Notes: a model not told the origin generated them from the sequence alone. Numbered from the stretch's first letter, positions 25,701 through 34,515 are shown. The stretch: 64,000 bases of DNA from Branchiibius hedensis (GCF_900108585.1 NZ_UESZ01000001.1:3038001-3102000), one strand, 5' to 3'. Translations and numbers: made by a program.

Positions 25701-27269
25701 TCAGCTTGCTTGTCGCCGCTGCCGCAGTTTGGTGCGCGAACCGGTGGCGTAGATGGCGTTGACGATGTCATCGGGCGTGCTGTCGCCGCCGAGTTCCTTA
25801 CGAATCTCGCCCTCGCTGAAAACCAGGATCCGGTCGCACAGCAGGGCCAGTTCATTCTCGTCCGAACCGGACACGACCACGGCGCAGCCTTGGGCTGCTG
25901 CCTGGCGGATGGTTTCGACGATGGTGTGTCGGGCGCCGACGTCGACCGCCTGGGTGGGTTCGTGCAGGACGAACAGCTGCGGCTTGGTTGCCAGCCATTT
26001 GGCGAGCAAAACCTTCTGCTGATTGCCGCCGCTGAGTGTCCCGACGATCTTGTGCGGATCGGGTGGTTGAACGTCTAGGCGTTCGATCCACCCACTGACC
26101 AGTGCCTTCTCATCTCGAGCGTTGAACGGCCGCAAACTCCTTGACCGTCGGGCGGTCTGCGGGAACGTCGTGTTCTCGCTCACCGACATCGCCATCGCCA
26201 GACCGCTGTAGTCACGGCCCTCGGGAACCAGCGCGATACCTGCTCGGATGGCCGCCGATGGTGTCAGCTTCGATGCGTCGATGGTCTCGTCGGGAAGCGA
26301 GATCCTTCCCGAATCGGCAGGGGTCGCACCGGTCAGCAGGTAGGGCACATCGTCGTACCCTGAGCCACCCAATCCGGTCAGACCCACAACCTCTCCGGCC
26401 GCCACCGCAAAACCCACGCCCTGGACACCGCGACCCGATAGATCCTCGATGTGCACCGCTTCTGCAGTTGCCACGTCCGGGGCGGGCGTTTTCTCGATGT
26501 TGATCAGGTCCCGGCCGAGCATGAGCGCGGTGAGGTCGGCTTCGCTCATTCCCCGCACGGCACGCCCTCCCTCGATGACCCGGCCGTCGCGCAGGATCGT
26601 CACCCGATCGGCGGCGTCCACGATTTCCTCGAGGCGATGGGTGATCAACAAGCAGGCTGTGCCCGTTGCCACGATGTCATCCAGCATTCCGAAGAAGTGC
26701 TCGAGCGCCTTGCGCCCTAACGCGCGAGTGGACTCATCGAAGATGATCAGCCCTTCGCCAGGGTGCACGTCCTGCAAAGCTCGGGCGATGGCGACGGTGG
26801 CACGTTCGTCCTCACGCAAGGTGGCGACCGGGACGTCCAACGGCACCGACCGACCCAGTCGCTCGAACACCCGCTCGGCGTCTGCGCGTTCCGCCGCCCA
26901 GTCGATCTTGCGAAGGAATCGCGATCCCTTCAACCGCCCCAGGCGCATGTTCTCCAGGACGCTTGCCTCGGGGACGAGGCCCAGGCTCTGGTGCACCACT
27001 GCGACGCCGCGCGCCCTCGACTCGCTCGGCCGAACCGGCAGGCTGAGGTCTATCCCGTCGACACTCAGACGGGTGCCTGAGTCCGGGTCGTAGAGCCCCG
27101 TCAGCACCTTGGCCAGCGTGGACTTACCCGATCCGTTTTGCCCGATGAGGCCGTGGATCTCCCCGGGCGCGACTTCCAGCGTCACGTCCTTGAGAACGCG
27201 CGAGGTCCCGAACGTCATGTTCAAACCCTCGACGTGGAGCCTAGCTGTCTCCGCTGCGGAACCGGTCAC
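25701..27269 (-). CDS. CUT2-type (RbsA-like) ABC transporter ATPase, double NBD
   Basis: This encodes 522 residues with two nucleotide-binding domains. The GTG at 27269 overlaps the stop of the binding-protein gene. Domain 1 has a good Walker A (GQNGSGKST) but a poor signature (LREDERATVAIA). Domain 2 has a degenerate Walker A (GLGGSGYDD) and a good signature (LSGGNQQKV). Pairing Walker A of domain 1 with the signature of domain 2 gives one working site, as in other CUT2 ATPases. Relatives import sugars or nucleosides; the substrate here is unknown. Confidence 0.9.
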   Translation of the reverse strand: MTGSAAETARLHVEGLNMTFGTSRVLKDVTLEVAPGEIHGLIGQNGSGKSTLAKVLTGLYDPDSGTRLSVDGIDLSLPVRPSESRARGVAVVHQSLGLVPEASVLENMRLGRLKGSRFLRKIDWAAERADAERVFERLGRSVPLDVPVATLREDERATVAIARALQDVHPGEGLIIFDESTRALGRKALEHFFGMLDDIVATGTACLLITHRLEEIVDAADRVTILRDGRVIEGGRAVRGMSEADLTALMLGRDLINIEKTPAPDVATAEAVHIEDLSGRGVQGVGFAVAAGEVVGLTGLGGSGYDDVPYLLTGATPADSGRISLPDETIDASKLTPSAAIRAGIALVPEGRDYSGLAMAMSVSENTTFPQTARRSRSLRPFNARDEKALVSGWIERLDVQPPDPHKIVGTLSGGNQQKVLLAKWLATKPQLFVLHEPTQAVDVGARHTIVETIRQAAAQGCAVVVSGSDENELALLCDRILVFSEGEIRKELGGDSTPDDIVNAIYATGSRTKLRQRRQAS

Positions 27270-28435
27270 GAGACGCCCCACAACTTCTTGAAGTCCTCGG
27301 TGAAGGTCGTCGGGCCGTACCACTCCCCAGATTCTTCGGCGGCGGAGCTCAGGGTGATCGAGTTGACCGTGTCACGGGTGAACAGGCGTACCGGGATGGT
27401 GTAGCTCGGGAGCTCGTCGCCGAGCACCAGCCGCATCACGGCATCGGCGTCCACCCAGCCTTGGAAGGAGGACGCTTGGCCGGCAGCAGCGTAAAGGAAG
27501 TTCTTGGACTTCAACTGCTGCAGTCCGCCCAGCTGCACCGAACCGGTCAGCCCCTTGACGTCCGAGGTGCGGCCCGCCTGTTGCACACCGGTCTGGGTGG
27601 GCTGGAGGTACTGCTCGAACTGCGACTCCACGTAGTTGACGTTGGGGTTCTTCAGCAGAGCCGAACTCGTCGAGGACGGAATGAGAGAGAAGTTGGCCGA
27701 GGAAACCTTGTTGATCGTGACGACGCAGTTCGGGCACTGGCTCTTGTACACGGCCTGGCCAGCCGCCACGAAGACCGCCGGAGCAGGACCGTCGGTGCCC
27801 TGGTTGATCAAGATGTTCGCCTTGGCCCCGGAGTCGACGGTGACCCACTTGGCGAGAGCTTCCTGCATTCCCGATCCACCGGCCGGGATGTAGGCCAGGG
27901 TTTTCGATGCCGGGTGGGCGTCGTCGCTGGAGACCTGGTTGCTGATCACGACGGGGATGCCGGCCTTCTGCGCCGCGTCGAATGCGTTGGCAGCGATCAC
28001 GTACGGAATCGCGTCGGTGATGATCGCAGCTGCCTTCTGGTCCGTCGCCTGGGTAATGCACGCTGCGACATCGGTGGGCGTGCCCTTCCCGTCACAGGAC
28101 TGCACATTCACCCCCACCGTCTTGAAGGCGGCGGTGACTGAAGCGAGAGTGACCTTGAACTGGGGCGACTGCATCGTGATCGGTACGTAGTACACGGTCT
28201 TGCCCTTCAGCGACGCGACGTTGCTGATCGGGGCAGTCGGCACCGGGTACTTGTCCAGCGGCTTCTCCAGCTTCGCAACCTCAGCCGCCAGCGCCGAACC
28301 GTTGCCGCCGGTGGTCGCGGTGCCGGAGCCACCGCTGTTGTCGCTGCTGCTACCGCAGGCGGTTACACCAGCGACGAGCACAGTCGAGGCGGCGGCGATC
28401 GCGGCGACCTTGCCGCGACGGAAGGTGGTGTTCAT
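27266..28435 (-). CDS. ABC transporter substrate-binding lipoprotein, CUT2 type
   Basis: This encodes 389 residues from the ATG at 28435, preceded by AGGAGA. The N-terminus is a lipoprotein signal ending VTAC, then a Ser/Gly linker. The body is a periplasmic-binding domain of the ribose/autoinducer type (VYYVPITMQSPQFK, ACITQATDQKAAAIITDAIP). It lies between permease and ATPase genes of the same operon. The ligand is not predictable from sequence; the catabolic neighbours suggest an aromatic or sugar-conjugated plant compound. Confidence 0.9.
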   Translation of the reverse strand: MNTTFRRGKVAAIAAASTVLVAGVTACGSSSDNSGGSGTATTGGNGSALAAEVAKLEKPLDKYPVPTAPISNVASLKGKTVYYVPITMQSPQFKVTLASVTAAFKTVGVNVQSCDGKGTPTDVAACITQATDQKAAAIITDAIPYVIAANAFDAAQKAGIPVVISNQVSSDDAHPASKTLAYIPAGGSGMQEALAKWVTVDSGAKANILINQGTDGPAPAVFVAAGQAVYKSQCPNCVVTINKVSSANFSLIPSSTSSALLKNPNVNYVESQFEQYLQPTQTGVQQAGRTSDVKGLTGSVQLGGLQQLKSKNFLYAAAGQASSFQGWVDADAVMRLVLGDELPSYTIPVRLFTRDTVNSITLSSAAEESGEWYGPTTFTEDFKKLWGVS

Positions 28436-28477
28436 GAATTCTCCTGAGATGGTTGATAAAGCGGTGAACTGGAATCG

Positions 28478-28500
28478 ATTTCGTTGTGTCGCAATGAAAT
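28478..28500 (-). promoter_or_regulatory. Imperfect stem-loop in the permease-binding protein gap
   Basis: ATTTCGTTG and CAATGAAAT flank a 5-base loop (8 of 9 pairs match). It lies in the 86-base gap between the permease gene and the binding-protein gene. Such structures can protect mRNA ends or lower read-through so that binding protein is made in excess. Confidence 0.35.
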
Positions 28501-28521
28501 TGGCGGGGCCTGAGCTAGTAC

Positions 28522-29547
28522 TCATCGAGCCCGCGATCGAGCGTGGAGCAAAGTGGTCAGAGTGACGGCGACCACCAGCACTCCGCCGTAGAAGACGCTG
28601 GTCACCCACGACGTGGCGCCCATCAGTTGCAGTCCGAGCACGCCAGTTGCCAGGAAGTAGACGGCGATCCAGGTGCCAATCGGGTTGAACCGTCCCGGCT
28701 CGATGACCGCCGTGCCGAGGAAGGTGGCGGCGAACATCGGCAGAAGGTATGCCTGCGACACGTTGGGGTCGAAACCTCCGGTCGCGGCCGCGGTGAGCAC
28801 TCCCCCGACACCGGCGATCAGCCCGGCGGCGATGAACGCCCCCATGCGCACCCACGTCACCCGCACTCCGGCGAGCCGGCTGACTTCGCGGTTCTCTCCG
28901 ACGAAGCGCATGTTGCGACCGAGCGGGGTGAACTTCAATACGTAGGCGAACACCAACATCAGTGCGATGCCGTAGAAGAAGCTGACGGGCAGCCCCAGCA
29001 CCTGGGTGTTGGCGATGTTCTGGAAAGACTCCGGCAGACCGGAGACGGGGGTCAGGTTGCTGACCCACAGGGCAATTCCGAGAAGGAACGTTCCCATTCC
29101 CAGGGTCACCACGATCGTGTTGACACCGAGTTTGACCACCAGCCACCCATTGACGACCCCCACGAGTGTGCTGACGACGATGGCGGCCAGCGAAGCCAGC
29201 CACACGTTCCAGCCGTGGTTCACGTTCAGGACCGTGACCAGGATGGCGGCCAAACCGAAGTTTGAGGCGACGGACATGTCGACGAACTCGCCGACGAGGA
29301 TCGTGCAGAGCAGACCCGCGGTCAGGAAGACCAGCGCCTGCTGACTGCCGAAGATCGTCTTGAACGCTCCTGCGGTGAGGAACGTGTCCGGAACGACCAG
29401 CGCGTAGACGATGGCGAGCAACGCCCACACTCCCAGCAGAGCGAACCGCGTGCTCACCGCCATCAGCCGGCCCGGCCGGTGATGCGGGGTCTCGTTGAGG
29501 TTCACCGGTCCCTGGTTGGTCGGGTCGGGCGCAACGGTCTGGGTCAT
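28522..29547 (-). CDS. ABC transporter permease, CUT2 (RbsC-like) type
   Basis: This 341-residue membrane protein has about ten hydrophobic segments, with LLCTILVGEFVDMSVASNFG, GVNTIVVTLGMGT and GENREVSRLAGVRV typical of the RbsC family. The ATG at 29547 is chosen because upstream sequence in the frame is Arg-rich, non-membrane and overlaps the promoter. It is the first gene of the minus-strand catabolic operon, downstream of the TTGCGT/TATGAT promoter. Confidence 0.88.
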   Translation of the reverse strand: MTQTVAPDPTNQGPVNLNETPHHRPGRLMAVSTRFALLGVWALLAIVYALVVPDTFLTAGAFKTIFGSQQALVFLTAGLLCTILVGEFVDMSVASNFGLAAILVTVLNVNHGWNVWLASLAAIVVSTLVGVVNGWLVVKLGVNTIVVTLGMGTFLLGIALWVSNLTPVSGLPESFQNIANTQVLGLPVSFFYGIALMLVFAYVLKFTPLGRNMRFVGENREVSRLAGVRVTWVRMGAFIAAGLIAGVGGVLTAAATGGFDPNVSQAYLLPMFAATFLGTAVIEPGRFNPIGTWIAVYFLATGVLGLQLMGATSWVTSVFYGGVLVVAVTLTTLLHARSRAR

Positions 29548-29667
29548 GCGATCGCTTCTTCCTGTCCTGCCCCGCCGCCCGCAGGCGCTGGTCGGGGTTT
29601 GTCGATCGGTCCGGTACGCCGGGAGTTTCCGCCGCGACGGCGGCTCTCCGGGACCGGTGTGTGCGAA

Positions 29668-29697
29668 ATCATATACATGATCTTGCTCCCAACGCAA
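29668..29697 (-). promoter_or_regulatory. Promoter of the minus arm with overlapping GntR site
   Basis: On the minus strand TTGCGT (29697-29692) and TATGAT (29673-29668) are 18 bases apart. The -10 box is part of the near-palindrome ATCATATACATGAT (29668-29681), a candidate GntR operator. The rest of the 373-base gap (29548-29920) holds the second operator at 29841 and no gene. Confidence 0.55.
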
Positions 29698-29840
29698 CCG
29701 CTATGGGTGATCTGGATCTCATTCCTCCTGGATCTCATGTGAGGTAGATCGCAAAATGCCCGTGATCTCGGGGAAATCCGGGCACTTCGGGGAGATCGGG
29801 GAGCTTCTGTCAAATTCGGCGATCCGCTTGTCGTTACCAA

Positions 29841-29854
29841 ATCATGTACGATAC
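29841..29854. promoter_or_regulatory. Candidate GntR (FCD) operator for the plus arm
   Basis: ATCATGTACGATAC matches the ATCRTRTAC pattern shared with the sites at 23242 and 29668. It lies about 70 bases before the dienelactone hydrolase-like gene, where the promoter of the plus arm should be. A TACGAT at 29847-29852 could be its -10 box. Confidence 0.45.
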
Positions 29855-29920
29855 CGTCACCGTGGCAGGGCTCACATACGTGAAGTTGGCCACACCATCG
29901 TCGACGGAGAGGAGCGCCCC

Positions 29921-30703
29921 ATGACCCAGCTCAACCAACGGGACGTCACCTATCGCTGCGGCAGCGTCGAACTGGTGGGCTACCTCGTCACTGCAGCGGA
30001 CCTGCCTCAGCCGGGCCCTGCGGTTCTGCTCATCCACGACGCTTTCGGACTGACCCGAGACATGCGAGCCATCGCGGACCGACTGGCCCGGTTGGGCACG
30101 TCGGTCTTCGCGGCTGACGTCTGGGGTGACGGCCAGACCTTCTCCTCGCCCCGCGACGCCGAGACGATGATCGGCACCATGCTGCAGGACCGGTCGACCT
30201 GGCTGGCCCGCATTGATGCCGCCGCCGAAGCAGCGTCGCAACAGCCAGAGATCACCGGTCCGCCAGTTGCCCTGGGGTACTGCTTCGGCGGTTCCTCGGC
30301 GCTGGAGTACCTGCGCACAGGTGGTCGCCTGAGGGGTGTCATAGCCATTCATCCCGGTCTGGATCTCTTGGCTCCGTGGGGCGACCCCACGCAGACCGAC
30401 GGATGGCTGGCGGGCGCGAGTGTGCTGTTGTGTTGCGGCGCCGATGATCCGATGGCCACCGCATCTCAGCGCGAACAGTTGGTGCAGTCGTTGTCAGCCT
30501 CGGGGGTCGAGTGGGAACTGGATCTCTACAGCGACACGAAACACGCCTTCAGCAGTGTGGCCCTGGAGTCCGCACCGCCGAACGACGTCATCGGGTACAA
30601 CGCCCGAAGTGCTGCGCGAGCCTGGAACGCGACCCTGCGTCTGTTGCACGAAGTGTTCCCGCAGTGGACGGCACCCGACAGCGAGCCGCCCATCACCACC
30701 TGA
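29921..30703 (+). CDS. Dienelactone hydrolase family protein
   Basis: This 260-residue alpha/beta hydrolase has nucleophile C121 in GYCFGG, an Asp in CGADDPM and a His in KHAFSS, the Cys-Asp-His triad of dienelactone hydrolases. The ATG at 29921 has GGAGAGGAG just before it. In a catabolic operon it could open a lactone or hydrolyse a C-C or ester bond. It is the first gene of the plus arm. Confidence 0.9.
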   Translation: MTQLNQRDVTYRCGSVELVGYLVTAADLPQPGPAVLLIHDAFGLTRDMRAIADRLARLGTSVFAADVWGDGQTFSSPRDAETMIGTMLQDRSTWLARIDAAAEAASQQPEITGPPVALGYCFGGSSALEYLRTGGRLRGVIAIHPGLDLLAPWGDPTQTDGWLAGASVLLCCGADDPMATASQREQLVQSLSASGVEWELDLYSDTKHAFSSVALESAPPNDVIGYNARSAARAWNATLRLLHEVFPQWTAPDSEPPITT

Positions 30704-30745
30704 TCGTGACCAACTCACGATCGACAACGAAACAAGAGGACAGCC

Positions 30746-32017
30746 ATGCTCGACATCGCCATCATCGGAGCCGGCCCGTGTGGGCTGGCCACGGCTCTGC
30801 GACTGCACCAGAAGGGATTCCGGCCGAAGATCTACGAAGCGATCGCTGAACTCAAGCCCCTTGGCGTCGGGATCGACACCAAGGTCTATGGCACCAAGGA
30901 GATCGACGACCTCGGCCTGCTCGAGGAGTTCCGCGCCATCTCGGTGGACGCGCAGGAGTCGATCTTCTACAACAACCACGGCCAGGAGATCTACGCCGAG
31001 CTGTGCGGCACGCACATGGGCTATCTGCACGAGCAGCGCTTCGTGCACCGCGGTGCCCTGCAGATGCTCTTCTACCGCACCGTGCTGGAGCGGCTCGGTG
31101 CAGACTCGGTCGTCCTCGGGGCCCGCTGCCTCGGCTACACACAAGACGCGGGCAAGGTGACCGTCGATCTGCAACACATCGACGGGACGTCCAGCCAGGT
31201 AACGGCCGACGTGGTCATCGCAACCGACGGCATCAAGTCGGCCGTCCGCACCCAGATGCACCCGGAGAGTGCAACGCCGGCGTACTCCGGCATCACCATG
31301 TGGCGTGGCACGACCCTGACCGAACCGTTCAAGACCGGCGGCACCATCCTGCACATCGGCGACCCGCGCGTCTCCAGCATGATCATCTACCCGATCGCCA
31401 ACGACTTCGAAGGCAGCGGTAAGACCCTGATCAACTGGGTCGTGGAGGCCACCCGCGACGAGTCCGTCGAGGACTGGAACCAGACCGGCGGTGTCGAGGA
31501 GATCCTGCACTACTACGACACGACCAAGCTGCCGTTCCTCGACGTACAGGAGCTGATGAAGAACGCGCGCGAGGTCTACCTCATGCCGCTGATCGATCAC
31601 GACCCGCTCGACAGCTGGGTCGATGGCCGCGTCGCCCTCGCCGGTGACGCTGCCCACGCGATGTACCCGCGGGGCGGCAACGGCTGGTGTCAAGCACTGG
31701 TGGACGCCGGCGTCATCGCGGACAAGTTGGCGACCATCGAGGATCCCGAGGCTGCACTGCAGGCCTATGAGGACGAACGCCTCACCGTGGTCAACCGCAT
31801 CGTCATGGCCAACCGTGGTGAGGGGTACGAAGTCATCCGCCGCATGGTGGCCGAGCGCACCGACGGCGAACCGTTCGCCAACGTGGAGGAAGTGCTGCCG
31901 CTCGCAGAAGCCGACGCCATCTTCAGCAAGTATCACGCTCTGGTCGGCCAGCCTCGTCCCGGCCATGAGGCGGGAGAGACCACCGGCTTCCGGTCTGCGG
32001 ACGCGCTGGTCGGGTGA
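30746..32017 (+). CDS. FAD-dependent aromatic monooxygenase
   Basis: This 423-residue flavoprotein shows the dinucleotide-binding IIGAGPCGLATALRLHQKGF at the N-terminus and the second FAD motif GDAAHAMYPRGGNGWCQAL in the C-terminal third. It belongs to the group A hydroxylases (salicylate, 3-hydroxybenzoate, PhzS-like). It should add a hydroxyl to an aromatic or heterocyclic ring using NAD(P)H and oxygen, and is the best candidate for an upper-pathway step here. AGAGGA precedes the ATG. The substrate is unknown. Confidence 0.9.
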   Translation: MLDIAIIGAGPCGLATALRLHQKGFRPKIYEAIAELKPLGVGIDTKVYGTKEIDDLGLLEEFRAISVDAQESIFYNNHGQEIYAELCGTHMGYLHEQRFVHRGALQMLFYRTVLERLGADSVVLGARCLGYTQDAGKVTVDLQHIDGTSSQVTADVVIATDGIKSAVRTQMHPESATPAYSGITMWRGTTLTEPFKTGGTILHIGDPRVSSMIIYPIANDFEGSGKTLINWVVEATRDESVEDWNQTGGVEEILHYYDTTKLPFLDVQELMKNAREVYLMPLIDHDPLDSWVDGRVALAGDAAHAMYPRGGNGWCQALVDAGVIADKLATIEDPEAALQAYEDERLTVVNRIVMANRGEGYEVIRRMVAERTDGEPFANVEEVLPLAEADAIFSKYHALVGQPRPGHEAGETTGFRSADALVG

Positions 32018-32020
32018 CCG

Positions 32021-32803
32021 ATGAATCTTGGCATCTCCGGTCGCGTGGCGTTCGTCGCCGCGTCGGCCCAGGGGCTGGGCTACGCGTGTGCTCGTTCCTT
32101 GGCCCGCGAGGGCGTCGCGGTCATTCTCAACGGCCGGGACGCCGAACGGGCAGCCGCCTCCGCGAGCCGCTTGCGCTCGGACATCCCTGGTGCACAAGTC
32201 GATTCGGTGGGCGCTGACCTGACGACGACCGATGGCCGATCCACCATCGTGGGCGCTTACCCAAACGTCGACATCCTGGTGACCAACAACGCCGGGCCGC
32301 CACCAGGTGAGCTAGCCGATTGGGACGAGACGGCGTTGATTGCCGCCTTGCGGGCCAACGCCGTACCCGCCGTCGACCTGATGCGCGCCTACATCCCAGG
32401 TATGCGCGCACGTCGCTTCGGTCGGATCGTGAACATCACTTCGGCCATGGTGAAGAGTCCCGCTGCAGACATGGGGCTGTCCACGTCGGCGCGCGCCGCC
32501 CTCACCGCCATCAGCAAGTCGGTGAGCAAGGAGGTCGCCAAGGACAACGTGACGGTCAACAACCTGCTGCCGGAACGCATCGACACACCACGTCAGGAGT
32601 TCATGGCCCAGCGACGGATGGAGCGCGAGGGGATCGATCGCGACGAGGCCTACCGCCAGATCGCCTCCACCATCGCGGCACAACGGCTTGGCACACCGGA
32701 TGAGTTCGGCGACGCGTGCGCCTTCCTCTGCAGCGCCCAGGCAGGTTACATCTCCGGCCAAAACCTGCAACTAGACGGCGGCTCTTACGAAGGCTTGATA
32801 TGA
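32021..32803 (+). CDS. Atypical short-chain dehydrogenase/reductase family protein
   Basis: This 260-residue Rossmann-fold protein has an SDR-like nucleotide region (VAASAQGLGYACARSLA), NNAGPP and NITSAM, and the end ISGQNLQLDGGSY. The catalytic Tyr-x-x-x-Lys is not there: the region reads GLSTSARAALT, with Ser at 154 and Arg at 158. SDR subfamilies of this kind exist and may not be ordinary dehydrogenases. The start is 4 bases after the monooxygenase stop and its end overlaps the SnoaL gene. Confidence 0.88.
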   Translation: MNLGISGRVAFVAASAQGLGYACARSLAREGVAVILNGRDAERAAASASRLRSDIPGAQVDSVGADLTTTDGRSTIVGAYPNVDILVTNNAGPPPGELADWDETALIAALRANAVPAVDLMRAYIPGMRARRFGRIVNITSAMVKSPAADMGLSTSARAALTAISKSVSKEVAKDNVTVNNLLPERIDTPRQEFMAQRRMEREGIDRDEAYRQIASTIAAQRLGTPDEFGDACAFLCSAQAGYISGQNLQLDGGSYEGLI

Positions 32804-33261
32804 CACGGGTGCAGTACGCCGATGAGCAGGTCCGGGACGAGATCCTCGCCGTCGAGGAGCGGCGGCGAAAGGCGTTGATGAGCAACGACATCGCCGCGTT
32901 GGATGACCTCTACGACGACAGCCTCGTGCACATCCACGCGCCCGGCCTCATCCACAACAAGGCACAACTGATGGAACACGTAGCCACCAACCAGGCGTAC
33001 CTCGACATGCATCGGGGCCCGCTCACGATCCGCGTCGTCGGCGACGTCGCCGTCGTGACCGGACGACTGGTCAACCGGCTGCGTACCAAGGAGGGCGGCG
33101 AACGCAGTCTCGGTGGCCCGGTCACCCAGGTGCTGCGCCGCTGCCATGACGGAGCCTGGAGATTCCTCAGCTTCCAGATGACCCCTGACGGCGAACGCGA
33201 ATGGCCAGCCCTGGCCTCGGAGCGTGCCGACGACGAGAACCCCGCGAAGGAATCCGCATGA
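32800..33261 (+). CDS. SnoaL/NTF2-like (DUF4440) protein
   Basis: This 153-residue protein has an NTF2-like cone fold pattern: ILAVEERRRKALMSNDIAALDDLYDDSLVHIH at the start and DGAWRFLSFQMTP near the end. The ATG overlaps the SDR stop (ATGA) and its own stop overlaps the FAH gene start. Members act as small isomerases, hydratases or lyases, or as subunits of ring-hydroxylating enzymes. No fixed role can be given. Confidence 0.85.
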   Translation: MTRVQYADEQVRDEILAVEERRRKALMSNDIAALDDLYDDSLVHIHAPGLIHNKAQLMEHVATNQAYLDMHRGPLTIRVVGDVAVVTGRLVNRLRTKEGGERSLGGPVTQVLRRCHDGAWRFLSFQMTPDGEREWPALASERADDENPAKESA

Positions 33262-34115
33262 AGATAGCCCGTTTCCACCTGCCTTCGGACGAGCGCAGCC
33301 GCCTTGGCCGCGTCGACGGCGACCACATCACCGATCTGTCCGCAGTCCCCGGTGTCGGATCCTCGCTGCGCGAGATCCTTCCTCACCTGCCCGACCTCAA
33401 GGTTGCGATCGAGGCAGCGGAGGGCACGACGTACCCGCTGAACGACGTGACGCTCGAGCCGCCGATCGACTCACCGCAGAAGTATCTCGGTATCGGGATG
33501 AACTACCGCGAGCACGCCGAGGAAGCCCGCCAGGCCGGGATACCGATCCCGACCAGTCAGATGTGGTTCAACAAGCAGGTTTCCTGCATCGTCGGCCCGT
33601 ACGACGGAATCGAGAAGCCCTCCCTCTCCGACGAACTCGACTATGAGATCGAACTCGGCGTCGTGATCGGCCAGCAGTGTAAGAACGTCTCCGTTGAGGA
33701 CGCCCGCTCGGTGATCGCCGGCTACCTGGTCGCCAACGATGTCTCCGTGCGGGATTGGCTGCAAAAGAAGAGCCCCACCTTCACCCTGGGCAAATCCTTC
33801 GACACCCACGGCCCCATCGGCCCGTGGCTGACCACCGACGACGAGATCGACGATCCGCTGGCGTTGCACATGAGGCTCACCGTTAACGGCGAGGTCCGCC
33901 AGGACTTCACCACCGGCGACATGATCTACGACATCTACGAGCAGATCGCCTACCTCACCCAGGTGATGACGCTCATGCCGGGCGACATTCTCGCGACAGG
34001 GACGCCGGCCGGTATCGGGGCGCCCACCGGTCGCTTCCTCAAGGTCGGCGACGTCGTCCGTGGCGAGATAGAGCACCTGGGCGCCATCGAGAACGTCGTC
34101 GTCGAGGGGGCCTGA
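33258..34115 (+). CDS. Fumarylacetoacetate hydrolase family protein (decarboxylase/isomerase-like)
   Basis: This 285-residue protein has the FAH fold. Metal ligands are E130 and E132 (DYEIELG) and D161 (VANDVSVRD), with LATGTPAGIG at the C-terminus. Family members include 4-oxalocrotonate decarboxylase, HpaG-type isomerase/decarboxylase and acylpyruvases. Next to RidA and ALDH genes, and with hydratase and aldolase on the other arm, a decarboxylase or isomerase role in meta-cleavage is likely. The start overlaps the SnoaL stop. Confidence 0.9.
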   Translation: MKIARFHLPSDERSRLGRVDGDHITDLSAVPGVGSSLREILPHLPDLKVAIEAAEGTTYPLNDVTLEPPIDSPQKYLGIGMNYREHAEEARQAGIPIPTSQMWFNKQVSCIVGPYDGIEKPSLSDELDYEIELGVVIGQQCKNVSVEDARSVIAGYLVANDVSVRDWLQKKSPTFTLGKSFDTHGPIGPWLTTDDEIDDPLALHMRLTVNGEVRQDFTTGDMIYDIYEQIAYLTQVMTLMPGDILATGTPAGIGAPTGRFLKVGDVVRGEIEHLGAIENVVVEGA

Positions 34116-34119
34116 CACC

Positions 34120-34515
34120 ATGGGTCGGCGGGTCAGCATCGAGATCCCCGGATTCAGCCACGCCAATCCGATCCCGGCGGCGAGCCGGATCGGGCCGTTC
34201 CTCGCTACGGGCGCTCTGACCGGCCGCGATCCGATGACCGGAGACCTGCCGTCGGATCTGGCTGCGCAGTGCCACAACGTCTTTCGGCACATTCAAGCGG
34301 TCCTCAGCGCCGCCGGCGGCAGCCCTGACGACATCCTGAAGGTGACCGTCCACCTGTCGGACTATCGCGACCGGGACGCCCTGAACCGGGAGTGGCTGGC
34401 CATGTTCGCCGACCCGGACAGCCGCCCCGCGCGCCAAGTCCTGGCCGCGACCCTCGACGGCGGCTGCCTGATCCAGTGCGACCTGCTTGCCGTCCTCGAC
34501 AGCGACGGAACGTGA
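34120..34515 (+). CDS. RidA family protein (possible 2-aminomuconate deaminase)
   Basis: This 131-residue protein has the RidA fold with the conserved RPARQVLAATLDGGCLIQCDLLAVL, including the Arg that holds the substrate carboxylate. Classic RidA removes reactive enamines, but relatives in amino-aromatic pathways are 2-aminomuconate deaminases. Its place between an FAH-type decarboxylase and an aldehyde dehydrogenase suggests the second role. It overlaps the MFS gene by 4 bases. Confidence 0.9.
   Translation: MGRRVSIEIPGFSHANPIPAASRIGPFLATGALTGRDPMTGDLPSDLAAQCHNVFRHIQAVLSAAGGSPDDILKVTVHLSDYRDRDALNREWLAMFADPDSRPARQVLAATLDGGCLIQCDLLAVLDSDGT

Noticed and set aside
28436-29428. N-terminal extension of the binding-protein frame at 27266, giving 720 codons
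   Set aside because: The extension is antisense-like and Arg-rich, overlaps the permease gene in another frame, and the ATG at 28435 has AGGAGA and begins a lipoprotein signal.
30494-32197. A 567-codon minus-strand frame opposite the FAD monooxygenase
   Set aside because: It has no domain signature and is antisense to a gene with clear FAD motifs.
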